From positions 1 through 5,770 of the forward strand of contig JALAGK010000292.1 in assembly GCA_022712475.1 (NCBI GenBank): DNA of 5,770 nucleotides. Reading direction: 5' to 3'. The position numbers were made by a program, and so were the translations under genes. The notes under the pieces are model-generated. The model was not told where the DNA came from. It was given only the letters and a program-made list of their open reading frames with translations, and did not search any database. Below are positions 1 to 5,770 of the stretch, piece after piece (positions within the stretch are counted from its first letter, which is position 1; each line of letters begins with the position of its first letter). This stretch comes from Enterobacteriaceae bacterium (GTDB lineage: Bacteria > Pseudomonadota > Gammaproteobacteria > Enterobacterales > Enterobacteriaceae).

Positions 1-299
1 ATGTTGTCGTCAGCCTTGTCATCTTAGCTGGCACGCTTTCCTATGCATTTATCGAAATATATGTAGAACAAGAAGTCTGTGAGTTCCTCAATACCCGTAC
101 TGAGCAAAAGTACGGCCAGGCAGGGTTGGAGACACATGCCTGTGAATCTGTCGCTTTTAATGTAATGGACTATGTAAACGATGAAAGCAACGGCCCTCTT
201 CCCACAGAAGTGCTGTTGAAAAATGGCGAAACGCTACAGATGGATATACAAATAACCGAAGGGGGAAACGTCAGCGTTATCAGCCCTTATCCCTGGTAA
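1..299 (+). CDS. Partial small membrane-anchored acidic protein, unrecognised (5' end outside window)
   Basis: I do not recognise this protein. The frame ending at the TAA at 297-299 is open to the left edge, giving 98 codons. No plausible start lies near the edge: the ATG at 1-3 is in another frame and soon hits a stop, and the first in-frame ATG is at 165. The start is therefore probably upstream of the window. The visible residues 1-19 (VVVSLVILAGTLSYAFIEI) look like the end of a membrane helix or uncleaved signal anchor. The rest is a soluble tail of about 79 residues, strongly acidic (14 Asp/Glu against 3 Lys/Arg), with two cysteines at visible residues 26 and 47 that could form a disulfide if the tail is periplasmic (inference). 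It ends in the aromatic sequence SPYPW. It is convergent with the nqr operon and ends about 5 nt before the shared terminator. Hand-counted G+C of 1-300 is about 45%, against 53-63% in two sampled nqr lines, so it may have a different history from its neighbour. A chance open frame is less likely, given the coherent hydrophobic-then-acidic layout and the terminator right after the stop. Confidence 0.6.
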   Translation, partial: VVVSLVILAGTLSYAFIEIYVEQEVCEFLNTRTEQKYGQAGLETHACESVAFNVMDYVNDESNGPLPTEVLLKNGETLQMDIQITEGGNVSVISPYPW

Positions 300-303
300 T
301 CAT

Positions 304-334
304 AAAAAAACACCTCCCGTTGGGAGGTGTTTTT
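304..334. terminator. Bidirectional Rho-independent terminator
   Basis: A perfect 8-bp GC-rich stem, CACCTCCC (311-318) paired with GGGAGGTG (322-329), has a 3-nt GTT loop. A/T pairs at 306-310 and 330-334 extend it. On the plus strand the stem is followed by a run of five T. On the minus strand it is followed by seven T (the complement of A304-A310). It therefore fits the intrinsic terminator model in both directions. It lies 4 nt past the plus-strand stop at 297-299 and 2 nt past the nqrM stop at 337-339, so it should end both convergent transcripts. Confidence 0.92.
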
Positions 335-336
335 AT

Positions 337-552
337 TTACACAATACGGTTCTGGTTGAGCTTTTGCTCTCGCGCCATACGCGCCTTGCGGGCATCACAC
401 GGCTCCGGGCAATCACAGACCTTTTCCAGTCCCAGCGCGCCGATGCCGCCACAGCTACCCTGGAGCGTTTTGCGCTTTACGATGTAGCCCAGTGACATAC
501 CTAATATCACTAACGCAAAAATAGCAAAGGTCGCCAGGAATACCGTTAACAT
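337..552 (-). CDS. nqrM: NqrM, Na+-NQR maturation protein (DUF539 family)
   Basis: This is a 71-residue membrane protein required to mature Na+-NQR. The family is known to be needed for the Fe centre coordinated by NqrD and NqrE, and is thought to deliver the iron. Residues 2-24 form one membrane helix. A basic KRK turn follows, then a cysteine-rich tail with Cys34, Cys46, Cys48 and Cys52, the four-cysteine pattern of the family; Cys34 sits in the GSCGG motif and appears to match the essential Cys33 described in Vibrio harveyi. Length is normal. The ATG at 552-550 is preceded by GGAGG with a 5-nt spacer, starting 1 nt after the nqrF stop; the nqrF-nqrM gap is 11 nt. It is the last gene of the operon, and its TAA is 2 nt from the terminator. 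In Vibrio, apbE stands between nqrF and nqrM; here it does not. Confidence 0.93.
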   Translation of the reverse strand: MLTVFLATFAIFALVILGMSLGYIVKRKTLQGSCGGIGALGLEKVCDCPEPCDARKARMAREQKLNQNRIV

Positions 553-563
553 ACGCGCCTCCG

Positions 564-1787
564 TCAGCCGCCGAAGTCGTCGAGCAGGATGTTGTCATCC
601 TCCACGCCAAGATCTTTGAGCATCTTAATGACCGCAGCGTTCATCATCGGCGGCCCACACATATAGAACTCGCAGTCTTCAGGCGCCGCATGGTCGCGCA
701 GATAGTGCTCATACAATACATTGTGGATGAACCCAGTGTAGCCCGTCCAGTTATCTTCCGGCAGCGGCTCAGAAAGTGCGATGTGGAAGCTGAAGTTTGG
801 ATTATCACGCGCCAGCTGCTCAAACTCGTCCTGATAGAACATCTCGCGCAGCGAACGGGCGCCGTACCAGAAGGTTATCTTGCGGTCAGTCTTGATACGC
901 TTAAGCTGATCGAAGATATGCGAGCGCATCGGCGCCATACCGGCACCGCCACCTACAAACACCATTTCTGCATCGGTCTCTTTGGCAAAGAACTCGCCAA
1001 ATGGCCCGGAAATGGTCACCTTATCACCCGCTTTGAGTGACCAGATGTAAGATGACATGATGCCCGGCGGTGCATCCGGCACGCTCGGCGGCGGCGTGGC
1101 AATACGCACGTTGAGCATAATGATGCCCGCCTCTTCCGGATAGTTCGCCATAGAATAAGCGCGCACGCACGGCTCTTTAACCTCTGAGCGGAAACGGAAC
1201 AGGTTGAACTTGTCCCAGTCGCCACGGTACTCGTCAGGCACGTCGAAATCGGCGTACTCAACCGTGTGTGGCCCACACTCAATCTGGATATATCCCCCTG
1301 CACGGAACGGTACCACTTCGCCTTCCGGGATTTTTAACTTCAGCTCTTTAATGAAAGTGGCTTTGTTATCGTTGGAGATAACTTCGCATTCCCATTTTTT
1401 AACGCCAAAAATCTCTTCCGGCAGCTCAATTTTCATGTTCTGCTTCACCGCCACCTGGCAGGCCAGACGGCAGCCTTCTTTCGCCTCACGCTTGGTGATA
1501 TGCGAAAGCTCAGTTGGCAGAATTTCACCGCCGCCCTCTTTCACCGTGACGCGACACTGACCGCAGGAACCGCCGCCGCCACAGGCCGAGGAGATAAAAA
1601 TCCCCTGGCCCGACAACGAGTTGAGCAGCTTGTCACCCGCCGGGGTGCGAAACTGTTTGTCGGCTTCGTTGTTGATTTCAATAACCACGTCGCCGCTATT
1701 CACAAGTCTGGAGCGTGCAAACAAAATCAGCAGCACCAGCGCCAGAACAATTAGCGTAAACATCACTACGCCTAGAATAATTTCCAT
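564..1787 (-). CDS. nqrF: Na+-translocating NADH:quinone oxidoreductase subunit F (NADH-oxidising FAD/[2Fe-2S] subunit)
   Basis: NqrF is the electron entry point of Na+-NQR: it oxidises cytoplasmic NADH via FAD and passes electrons through a [2Fe-2S] cluster to the NqrD/NqrE iron. The 407-residue protein has the family's usual length. Residues 3-23 are a membrane anchor. A ferredoxin domain (about 33-128) carries the cluster ligands Cys69, Cys75, Cys78 and Cys110 (C-x5-C-x2-C-x31-C). A ferredoxin-reductase-like FAD domain (about 130-265) contains the flavin motif RAYS at 209-212. The NAD-binding domain (about 270-407) contains GGGAGMAP at 279-286 and CGPPMM at 377-382, and the chain ends in the typical DDFGG with the aromatic Phe405 near the C terminus. 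The ATG at 1787-1785 has a modest AGGG Shine-Dalgarno about 9 nt upstream, inside a 12-nt gap after nqrE. Additional cysteines occur at 106, 134, 171 and 207; Cys207 is two residues before the flavin-contacting Arg209. The reading frame is intact and no key residue is missing. Confidence 0.98.
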   Translation of the reverse strand: MEIILGVVMFTLIVLALVLLILFARSRLVNSGDVVIEINNEADKQFRTPAGDKLLNSLSGQGIFISSACGGGGSCGQCRVTVKEGGGEILPTELSHITKREAKEGCRLACQVAVKQNMKIELPEEIFGVKKWECEVISNDNKATFIKELKLKIPEGEVVPFRAGGYIQIECGPHTVEYADFDVPDEYRGDWDKFNLFRFRSEVKEPCVRAYSMANYPEEAGIIMLNVRIATPPPSVPDAPPGIMSSYIWSLKAGDKVTISGPFGEFFAKETDAEMVFVGGGAGMAPMRSHIFDQLKRIKTDRKITFWYGARSLREMFYQDEFEQLARDNPNFSFHIALSEPLPEDNWTGYTGFIHNVLYEHYLRDHAAPEDCEFYMCGPPMMNAAVIKMLKDLGVEDDNILLDDFGG

Positions 1788-1799
1788 AACTAATCGCCC

Positions 1800-2396
1800 T
1801 TATAACTGCACGCCGGAGAATGACATAAAACCCAGCGCCATCAGTCCCGTGGTGATGAAGGTGATGCCGAGACCACGCAGTCCCGCCGGTACATTGGCGT
1901 ATTTCATTTTTTCACGCAGCCCCGCCAGCGCCACAATGGCCAGCATCCAGCCAATCCCCGAGCCAAAGCCGTAGACAATGGATTCGGTAAACGTGTAATC
2001 ACGCTGCACCATGAAGGACACACCGCCAAAGATGGCGCAGTTTACGGCGATAAGCGGCAGGAAGATGCCCAGCGCGTTATAAAGCGACGGGAAAAAGCGG
2101 TCGAGGATCATCTCCAGAATCTGCACCAGAGCGGCAATAACGCCGATAAAGGTGATGAAGTTCAGGAAGCTCAGATCCACACCTTCAACGATAGCACCGT
2201 CACGCAGCACCAGGTTGTAGACGAGGTTGTTGACCGGCACCGCAATACTCAGCACAACGGTAACAGCAATGCCCAGACCAAAGGAGGTGGAGACTTTCTT
2301 GGACACTGCCAGGAAAGTACACATGCCGAGGAAGAAGGCCAGCGCCATGTTCTCAACGAACACCGCACGGACAAACAGACTAATGAAATGGTCCAT
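1800..2396 (-). CDS. nqrE: Na+-translocating NADH:quinone oxidoreductase subunit E (integral membrane)
   Basis: NqrE is a six-helix inner-membrane subunit that forms a pseudo-symmetric pair with its paralogue NqrD. At their interface four cysteines hold an Fe site (first described as one Fe, reported as [2Fe-2S] in later structures) that carries electrons across the membrane from NqrF to NqrC. The 198-residue length is standard. The two ligand cysteines, Cys26 ([10 protein letters not shown]) and Cys120 ([10 protein letters not shown]), are both present and match the known Vibrio cholerae positions. Hydrophobic segments lie at roughly 11-31, 38-60, 77-97, 108-129, 140-160 and 176-195. The ATG at 2396-2394 is 3 nt after the nqrD stop. 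Its Shine-Dalgarno AAGGAG (2408-2403) lies at the end of nqrD and abuts the nqrD stop codon, which suggests translational coupling. NqrE also resembles RnfA/RsxA, but the nqr context and the Nqr-specific sequence settle the call. Confidence 0.98.
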   Translation of the reverse strand: MDHFISLFVRAVFVENMALAFFLGMCTFLAVSKKVSTSFGLGIAVTVVLSIAVPVNNLVYNLVLRDGAIVEGVDLSFLNFITFIGVIAALVQILEMILDRFFPSLYNALGIFLPLIAVNCAIFGGVSFMVQRDYTFTESIVYGFGSGIGWMLAIVALAGLREKMKYANVPAGLRGLGITFITTGLMALGFMSFSGVQL

Positions 2397-2399
2397 GAA

Positions 2400-3038
2400 T
2401 TACTCCTTCTCCTGCTGTTCTGGCTTCCAGGTACGCAGCGCCCAGATAAGCAGTCCAATCAGGAAGAACGCGCTCGGCGCCAGCAGGAACATGCCGTTTG
2501 GCAGATACCAGCCGCCATTCTGCACGGTTTCCATGACGGTGACGCCAAACAGTTTGCCCGAGCCAATCAGTTCACGCACAAAGGCAACCACCAGCAAAAT
2601 CGCACCGTAACCAATGCCGTTACCGATACCGTCCATAAAGCTCGCCAGCGGCGGTGACTTCATGGCGTAGGCTTCAGCGCGGCCCATCACGATACAGTTG
2701 GTGATAATCAGGCCCACAAACACGGATAGCTGTTTGGAGATTTCATAGGCAAAAGCACGCAGCAGCTGATCCACCACAATAACCAGCGAGGCGATAATGG
2801 CCATCTGCACAATGATGCGCACGCTGTTGGGGATGTGATTACGGATCATGGAGATAAACATGCTGGAAAACGCCGTGACGAACGTTACCGCAATCGCCAT
2901 CACAAACGCTGTTTCAAGCTTGGTTGTCACCGCCAGGGCAGAACAAATACCCAGAATCTGCAGCGCAATAGGGTTGTTATCAATAAGCGGTGAGACCACC
3001 AGCTTTTTGATTTCTTTCATGTTGCTCATTTCAGCCAT
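2400..3038 (-). CDS. nqrD: Na+-translocating NADH:quinone oxidoreductase subunit D (integral membrane)
   Basis: NqrD is the partner of NqrE and supplies the other two cysteines of the intramembrane Fe site. With the start chosen here the protein has 212 residues, the normal family length. The ligand cysteines are Cys32 (GICSALAV) and Cys115 ([12 protein letters not shown]), 83 residues apart as in the Vibrio cholerae protein (29/112). About six hydrophobic segments are visible, and the chain ends in a charged tail (WKPEQQEKE). The frame is open further upstream to a GTG at 3056, but the ATG at 3038-3036 is preferred: it has AAGGAG (3053-3048) with a 9-nt spacer, and it gives an N terminus [12 protein letters not shown] of ordinary length. 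A later ATG at 3029 would leave an 18-nt spacer. The start overlaps the end of nqrC by 8 nt. It is homologous to RnfE/RsxE, but the operon makes nqrD clear. Confidence 0.97.
   Translation of the reverse strand: MAEMSNMKEIKKLVVSPLIDNNPIALQILGICSALAVTTKLETAFVMAIAVTFVTAFSSMFISMIRNHIPNSVRIIVQMAIIASLVIVVDQLLRAFAYEISKQLSVFVGLIITNCIVMGRAEAYAMKSPPLASFMDGIGNGIGYGAILLVVAFVRELIGSGKLFGVTVMETVQNGGWYLPNGMFLLAPSAFFLIGLLIWALRTWKPEQQEKE
2403..2408 (-). promoter_or_regulatory. Ribosome binding site of nqrE, abutting the nqrD stop
   Basis: AAGGAG on the minus strand is followed directly by the nqrD stop TAA and then TTC and the nqrE ATG (6-nt spacer). A ribosome terminating on nqrD would cover this site, which fits termination-reinitiation coupling. 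Confidence 0.82.
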
Positions 3039-3822
3039 TATTGAGCACTCCTTCACGTACCTGCTTCAGGAAAGGACCAAAACCCAGCTCCCCCATCCAG
3101 AAGTCAAAACTGTGCTGAACACCGTTTGCTGTAAGCGTTGCACCCGACAGGCCATCAACGGCGTATTCGTTGCCCGGCTGCGCGCCGCCTTTCACTACAC
3201 GAATAGCCGGGTTGCCCTTCTCATCGAGCACTTTTTTACCGACCCACTGGCGACGCCAGTTCGGGTTTTCGATTTCGCCACCCAGCCCCGGGGTTTCACC
3301 GTGATCGTAGTAGGTCAGCCCATCAATGGTGCGCCCGTCGGTGCCGAGTGCCACAAACGCATGCATCACCGACCACAGACCATTGCCATAAACCGGCAGG
3401 ATAAGCTTCTGTACTTTCTGCTGCTCATCACGCACCAGCCAGATCTCAACCACATTACTGCGGCGTTTAAGACCAGCGGGGTCTTGTGCGGCATTGAGCG
3501 CAATGCTCTGCTGCGGGTCACGCAACGCTTTGGTTTCGCTGAAGCTTGCCGGGTCTTTATCCAGCAAATTGCCGCTTGGCAGGTCAACCAGGCGAGGAGA
3601 GATACGCGCGTTAAACACCTCGCGAATCTGCTCACCGCTCATCCCTGGTTGCATCAACCCGGCAACATCAAGGATGTTGCGCTGTTTATCCAGCTCTCGC
3701 TGTTCGGTCTGGCGCGCTTTGAGACCGACCGCCGACCCGGCAACAATCACCGAGCACACCAGGCAAAGCATAATGACCACCAGCAACGTTTTGCCGATGC
3801 TGTCGTTTCCTTTGTTAGCCAC
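3031..3822 (-). CDS. nqrC: Na+-translocating NADH:quinone oxidoreductase subunit C (FMN-binding, periplasmic domain)
   Basis: NqrC carries a covalently bound FMN that takes electrons from the NqrD/NqrE Fe site and passes them to the FMN on NqrB. The 263-residue protein has an N-terminal membrane anchor (about 12-34) followed by a periplasmic FMN-binding domain. The flavinylation motif DGLSGAT is at 223-229, with Thr229 the phosphoester-linked FMN acceptor that ApbE modifies (equivalent to Vibrio cholerae Thr225). Other typical stretches are [10 protein letters not shown] (142-151) and the GETPGLGGE region (175-183). Translation starts at GTG (3822-3820), not ATG: GGAGG at 3834-3830 stands 7 nt upstream, the resulting [13 protein letters not shown] is the expected NqrC N terminus, and the next in-frame ATG would cut into the membrane helix. 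The GTG overlaps the nqrB stop by 8 nt, and the gene's own TGA overlaps nqrD by 8 nt. Confidence 0.98.
   Translation of the reverse strand: MANKGNDSIGKTLLVVIMLCLVCSVIVAGSAVGLKARQTEQRELDKQRNILDVAGLMQPGMSGEQIREVFNARISPRLVDLPSGNLLDKDPASFSETKALRDPQQSIALNAAQDPAGLKRRSNVVEIWLVRDEQQKVQKLILPVYGNGLWSVMHAFVALGTDGRTIDGLTYYDHGETPGLGGEIENPNWRRQWVGKKVLDEKGNPAIRVVKGGAQPGNEYAVDGLSGATLTANGVQHSFDFWMGELGFGPFLKQVREGVLNNG
3048..3053 (-). promoter_or_regulatory. Ribosome binding site of nqrD, deciding the ATG at 3038
   Basis: AAGGAG on the minus strand, inside the end of nqrC, is 9 nt upstream of ATG 3038-3036. The upstream GTG (3056) lies 5' of this site, and the next ATG (3029) would be 18 nt away, so 3038 is the best start. 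Confidence 0.82.
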
Positions 3823-5053
3823 GCAACTTCCTCCGCTTAACGTTGGCCTGCACCACCAGATAATCGAACAGCGGTGCGAAGAGATTGGCGAACAGAATCG
3901 CCAGCATCATGCCTTCCGGATAGGCCGGGTTAACCACGCGGATCAGCACACACATCACGCCAATCAGCGCGCCGTACCACCATTTACCTTTATTGGTAAA
4001 CGAAGCGGAAACCGGATCGGTTGCCATAAACATCATGCCGAAGGCAAAACCACCCAGCACCAGATGCCAGTACCACGGCATGGCGAACATAGGGTTGGTG
4101 TCAGAGCCAATGAGGTTAAACAGCGTTGCCGTTGCCATCATGCCCAACATTACGCCTGCAACAATGCGCCAGGACGCCACACGGCCAAAGATGATAATGG
4201 CACCGCCCAGCAGAATCATGAGCGTAGAAACTTCGCCAATGGAGCCTGGAATATTGCCAAGGAAAGCGTCCATCCAGGTCACAGGCTGGCCGGTAGACAC
4301 ATTCACTAACGCTTCGCCACCTTTGCTCGCCCACTGCGCAAGCGGGGTTGCACCGGAGAAGCCGTCAGCTGCCGTCCATACCAGGTCACCGGAGATTTGT
4401 GCCGGATAGGCAAAGAACAGGAAAGCTCGTCCTGCCAGCGCCGGGTTCAGGAAGTTACGCCCGGTGCCGCCAAAGACTTCTTTAGCAATCACCACACCAA
4501 AGCTGATGCCGAGTGCAGCCTGCCACAGCGGCAGTGTTGGCGGCACAATCAGTGCAAAGAGGATGGAAGTAACGAAGAAACCTTCGTTAATTTCGTGCTT
4601 GCGGATAATCGCAAACAGCACTTCCCAGAAGCCGCCAACAAGGAACACCACCAGATAAATCGGTACAAACCAGATGGCCCCAAGGGTCATCATGCTTGCC
4701 CAGCCCGCATCTGCACTGAAGTTCACACCCAGAAGCTGGGCCAGCTGCCAATGCCAGTCGCCGTTCAATACCTGCTGGAGCTGCTCTGCACTGTAAAGCT
4801 TATTGAGCGCCGTGATGCTTTCATGGCCGACGTTATACATGCCCCAGAACATAGCCGGAAAATCTGCCAGCCATACCAGAATCATCATGAGCTTCAGATC
4901 GATAGCGTCACGCACGTGAGACGCACCGCGTGTAACCTGACCTGGCGTATAAAAGATGGTGGCCGTCGCTTCATAAAGCGGGTACCACTTTGCCAGCTTG
5001 CCACCTGCGGTAAAGTGCGGCTCTATTTTTTCGAAAAACTGCTTCAAGCCCAT
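3815..5053 (-). CDS. nqrB: Na+-translocating NADH:quinone oxidoreductase subunit B (FMN-binding, Na+ channel subunit)
   Basis: NqrB is the largest membrane subunit. It carries a covalent FMN and a riboflavin, contributes to the ubiquinone site and contains the Na+ path. The 412-residue length fits the family (about 410-415). The flavinylation motif DGFSGAT is at 230-236, so Thr236 is the FMN acceptor, the same number as in Vibrio cholerae. About ten hydrophobic segments are visible, the first near 52-72. Gly140-Gly141 and Glu144 ([10 protein letters not shown]) lie in the region tied to quinone-site inhibition by korormicin and HQNO; substitution of Gly141 is known to give korormicin resistance, and the sensitive residue is present here. 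Glu28, Asp346 and Asp397, acidic positions in or near membrane helices, are also present. The ATG at 5053-5051 is 3 nt after the nqrA stop. Its Shine-Dalgarno AAGGA is inside the last codons of nqrA with a 6-nt spacer to the ATG. It is a paralogue of RnfD/RsxD, from which it differs by context and sequence. Confidence 0.98.
   Translation of the reverse strand: MGLKQFFEKIEPHFTAGGKLAKWYPLYEATATIFYTPGQVTRGASHVRDAIDLKLMMILVWLADFPAMFWGMYNVGHESITALNKLYSAEQLQQVLNGDWHWQLAQLLGVNFSADAGWASMMTLGAIWFVPIYLVVFLVGGFWEVLFAIIRKHEINEGFFVTSILFALIVPPTLPLWQAALGISFGVVIAKEVFGGTGRNFLNPALAGRAFLFFAYPAQISGDLVWTAADGFSGATPLAQWASKGGEALVNVSTGQPVTWMDAFLGNIPGSIGEVSTLMILLGGAIIIFGRVASWRIVAGVMLGMMATATLFNLIGSDTNPMFAMPWYWHLVLGGFAFGMMFMATDPVSASFTNKGKWWYGALIGVMCVLIRVVNPAYPEGMMLAILFANLFAPLFDYLVVQANVKRRKLRG
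3830..3834 (-). promoter_or_regulatory. Ribosome binding site of nqrC, supporting a GTG start
   Basis: GGAGG on the minus strand lies 7 nt upstream of GTG 3822-3820, within the last codons of nqrB. A near-consensus site at good spacing compensates for the weaker GTG codon and decides the start. Confidence 0.85.
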
Positions 5054-5056
5054 CGG

Positions 5057-5770
5057 TTATCCTTCCTGCTCGATGCGGGTTAATACGTCACGCAGGACTG
5101 CGCCATATTCATATTTTCCCGGACAGACATACGTACACAGAGCCAGATCTTCTTCATCCAGCTCCAGGCAACCGAGGGCCTGAGCGCCATCTGTATCTCC
5201 GGCCAGCAAATCACGCAGCAGCATGGTTGGCAGGATGTCCAATGGCATAACGCGCTCGTAGTTGCCAATTGGCACCATCGCACGCTCGCCGCCGTGGGTG
5301 TCGGTTGAGAAGTTAAAGAGACGGTGCTTGAGGAAGTGACCCAGAGTAGTACGGGTGACAGAGAATTTGTCTTTGCCTGGCGCAATCCAGCCCAGAAACT
5401 CTTTCTCACGGCCCTCTTTGAGTACGGTTATCTGCAAATGGAAACGGCCAAGGAAAGCATGCGGGCCACTAGCCTGGCTACCGCTCAGTACGGAGCCTGA
5501 TACGATACGGTTTTCCCCCTCCTGCAGCTCACCCTGAGTGAGATCCAGGACAGAGGCGCCCAGCACAGTGCGTAGCAGACGCGGCTGTTTTACCTGCGGA
5601 CCGCCAAGTGCGATAACGCGCTCGGTCCACAGCTCGCCTTCCACCATAAGCTTACCAATGGCGATGACGTCCTGGTAATTGAGGTGCCATACCTGTTTAT
5701 TCAGGCTGACGGGCTCAAGGAAGTGGATGTGGGTGCCCGCTAGTCCCGCTGGATGCGGACCGGCAAATTC
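5057..5770 (-). CDS. nqrA: Na+-translocating NADH:quinone oxidoreductase subunit A, C-terminal part (5' end beyond window)
   Basis: NqrA is the peripheral cytoplasmic subunit, linked to ubiquinone binding, and contains no redox cofactor. The frame is open from the right edge to the TAA at 5059-5057, giving 237 residues, about half of the usual 445-450, so the start and promoter are outside the window. An internal ATG at 5647-5645 could be mistaken for a start. The frame upstream of it reads [20 protein letters not shown] and then [20 protein letters not shown], which is clearly NqrA sequence, so that ATG is an internal methionine. The C-terminal part includes the conserved [21 protein letters not shown] stretch and the [20 protein letters not shown] segment near the end. 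That segment recalls the cluster region of the distant relative RnfC/RsxC but lacks the full cysteine motif, as expected for NqrA. It is the first gene of the operon, 3 nt upstream of nqrB. Confidence 0.97.
   Translation of the reverse strand, partial: EFAGPHPAGLAGTHIHFLEPVSLNKQVWHLNYQDVIAIGKLMVEGELWTERVIALGGPQVKQPRLLRTVLGASVLDLTQGELQEGENRIVSGSVLSGSQASGPHAFLGRFHLQITVLKEGREKEFLGWIAPGKDKFSVTRTTLGHFLKHRLFNFSTDTHGGERAMVPIGNYERVMPLDILPTMLLRDLLAGDTDGAQALGCLELDEEDLALCTYVCPGKYEYGAVLRDVLTRIEQEG

Noticed and set aside
3039..3056. Extended nqrD N terminus from GTG at 3056
   Set aside because: The Shine-Dalgarno lies downstream of that GTG and fits the ATG at 3038, which gives the normal family length.
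2848..3840. Long plus-strand open frame (330 codons) antisense to nqrC and the start of nqrD
   Set aside because: It lies wholly opposite two clearly identified conserved genes, its translation looks like no family, and such open antisense frames are common opposite G+C-rich coding sequence. I treat it as a shadow.
3494..5083. Plus-strand open frames opposite nqrB and nqrC (271, 138 and 228 codons)
   Set aside because: The translations are rich in His, Arg, Gln, Ser and Pro without domain structure and have no ribosome sites of note. They mirror the codon pattern of nqrB and nqrC.
5057..5647. A 196-residue protein starting at the ATG at 5647
   Set aside because: The frame continues upstream to the window edge with unmistakable NqrA sequence, so this ATG is internal and the gene is a window-truncated nqrA, not a shortened one.
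1800..5770. Possible Rnf/Rsx electron transport operon instead of Nqr
   Set aside because: NqrB, C, D and E are homologous to Rnf subunits, but NqrF (FAD and [2Fe-2S] NADH dehydrogenase), NqrA and NqrM are specific to Na+-NQR, and there is no RnfB ferredoxin subunit.
1..5770. Mobile elements, CRISPR arrays, tRNA genes, inverted-repeat families or riboswitches
   Set aside because: I saw no transposase, direct-repeat array, cloverleaf or extended repeat. Apart from the terminator there is almost no noncoding sequence in the window.

Overview
This window is almost entirely the 3' two-thirds of an nqr operon, read on the minus strand. The operon encodes the Na+-translocating NADH:quinone oxidoreductase (Na+-NQR), a six-subunit respiratory sodium pump in the inner membrane. 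The protein sequences look like an enterobacterium of the Klebsiella/Serratia/Yersinia type. The evidence is the general wording of the subunits, the tight operon packing and a G+C content in the mid-50s, but I cannot fix the genus from this window.

Layout, from the right edge leftward in the direction of transcription: nqrA (C-terminal 237 codons only, running off the right edge), nqrB, nqrC, nqrD, nqrE, nqrF, then the maturation factor nqrM. The genes are separated by at most 12 nt. Two junctions overlap by 8 nt (nqrB/nqrC and nqrC/nqrD), and two are separated by exactly 3 nt (nqrA/nqrB and nqrD/nqrE). No internal promoter or terminator is apparent, so the promoter should lie upstream of nqrA, outside the window. 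A strong hairpin with T-runs on both sides (about 304-334) ends the operon 2 nt after the nqrM stop.

How the parts work together: NqrF oxidises NADH through FAD and a [2Fe-2S] centre. Electrons then pass to the Fe site between NqrD and NqrE, to the FMN on NqrC, to the FMN on NqrB, and through riboflavin to ubiquinone, with Na+ export through NqrB. All the expected cofactor residues in nqrB-nqrF are present: the NqrF Cys69/75/78/110 cluster, NqrD Cys32/115, NqrE Cys26/120, and the SGAT threonines NqrC Thr229 and NqrB Thr236. NqrM carries its four cysteines and is the Fe-delivery maturation factor. The FMN transferase gene apbE, which sits between nqrF and nqrM in Vibrio, is not there.

At the left edge (1-299) a plus-strand partial gene converges on the operon. 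It encodes a small acidic protein with an N-terminal membrane segment that I do not recognise, and its G+C is lower (about 45% by hand count) than the nqr genes. It shares the bidirectional terminator. I found no mobile element, CRISPR array, RNA gene or new system here. The window is an ordinary, intact conserved operon, with one uncharacterised neighbour and a few points of organisation worth checking.
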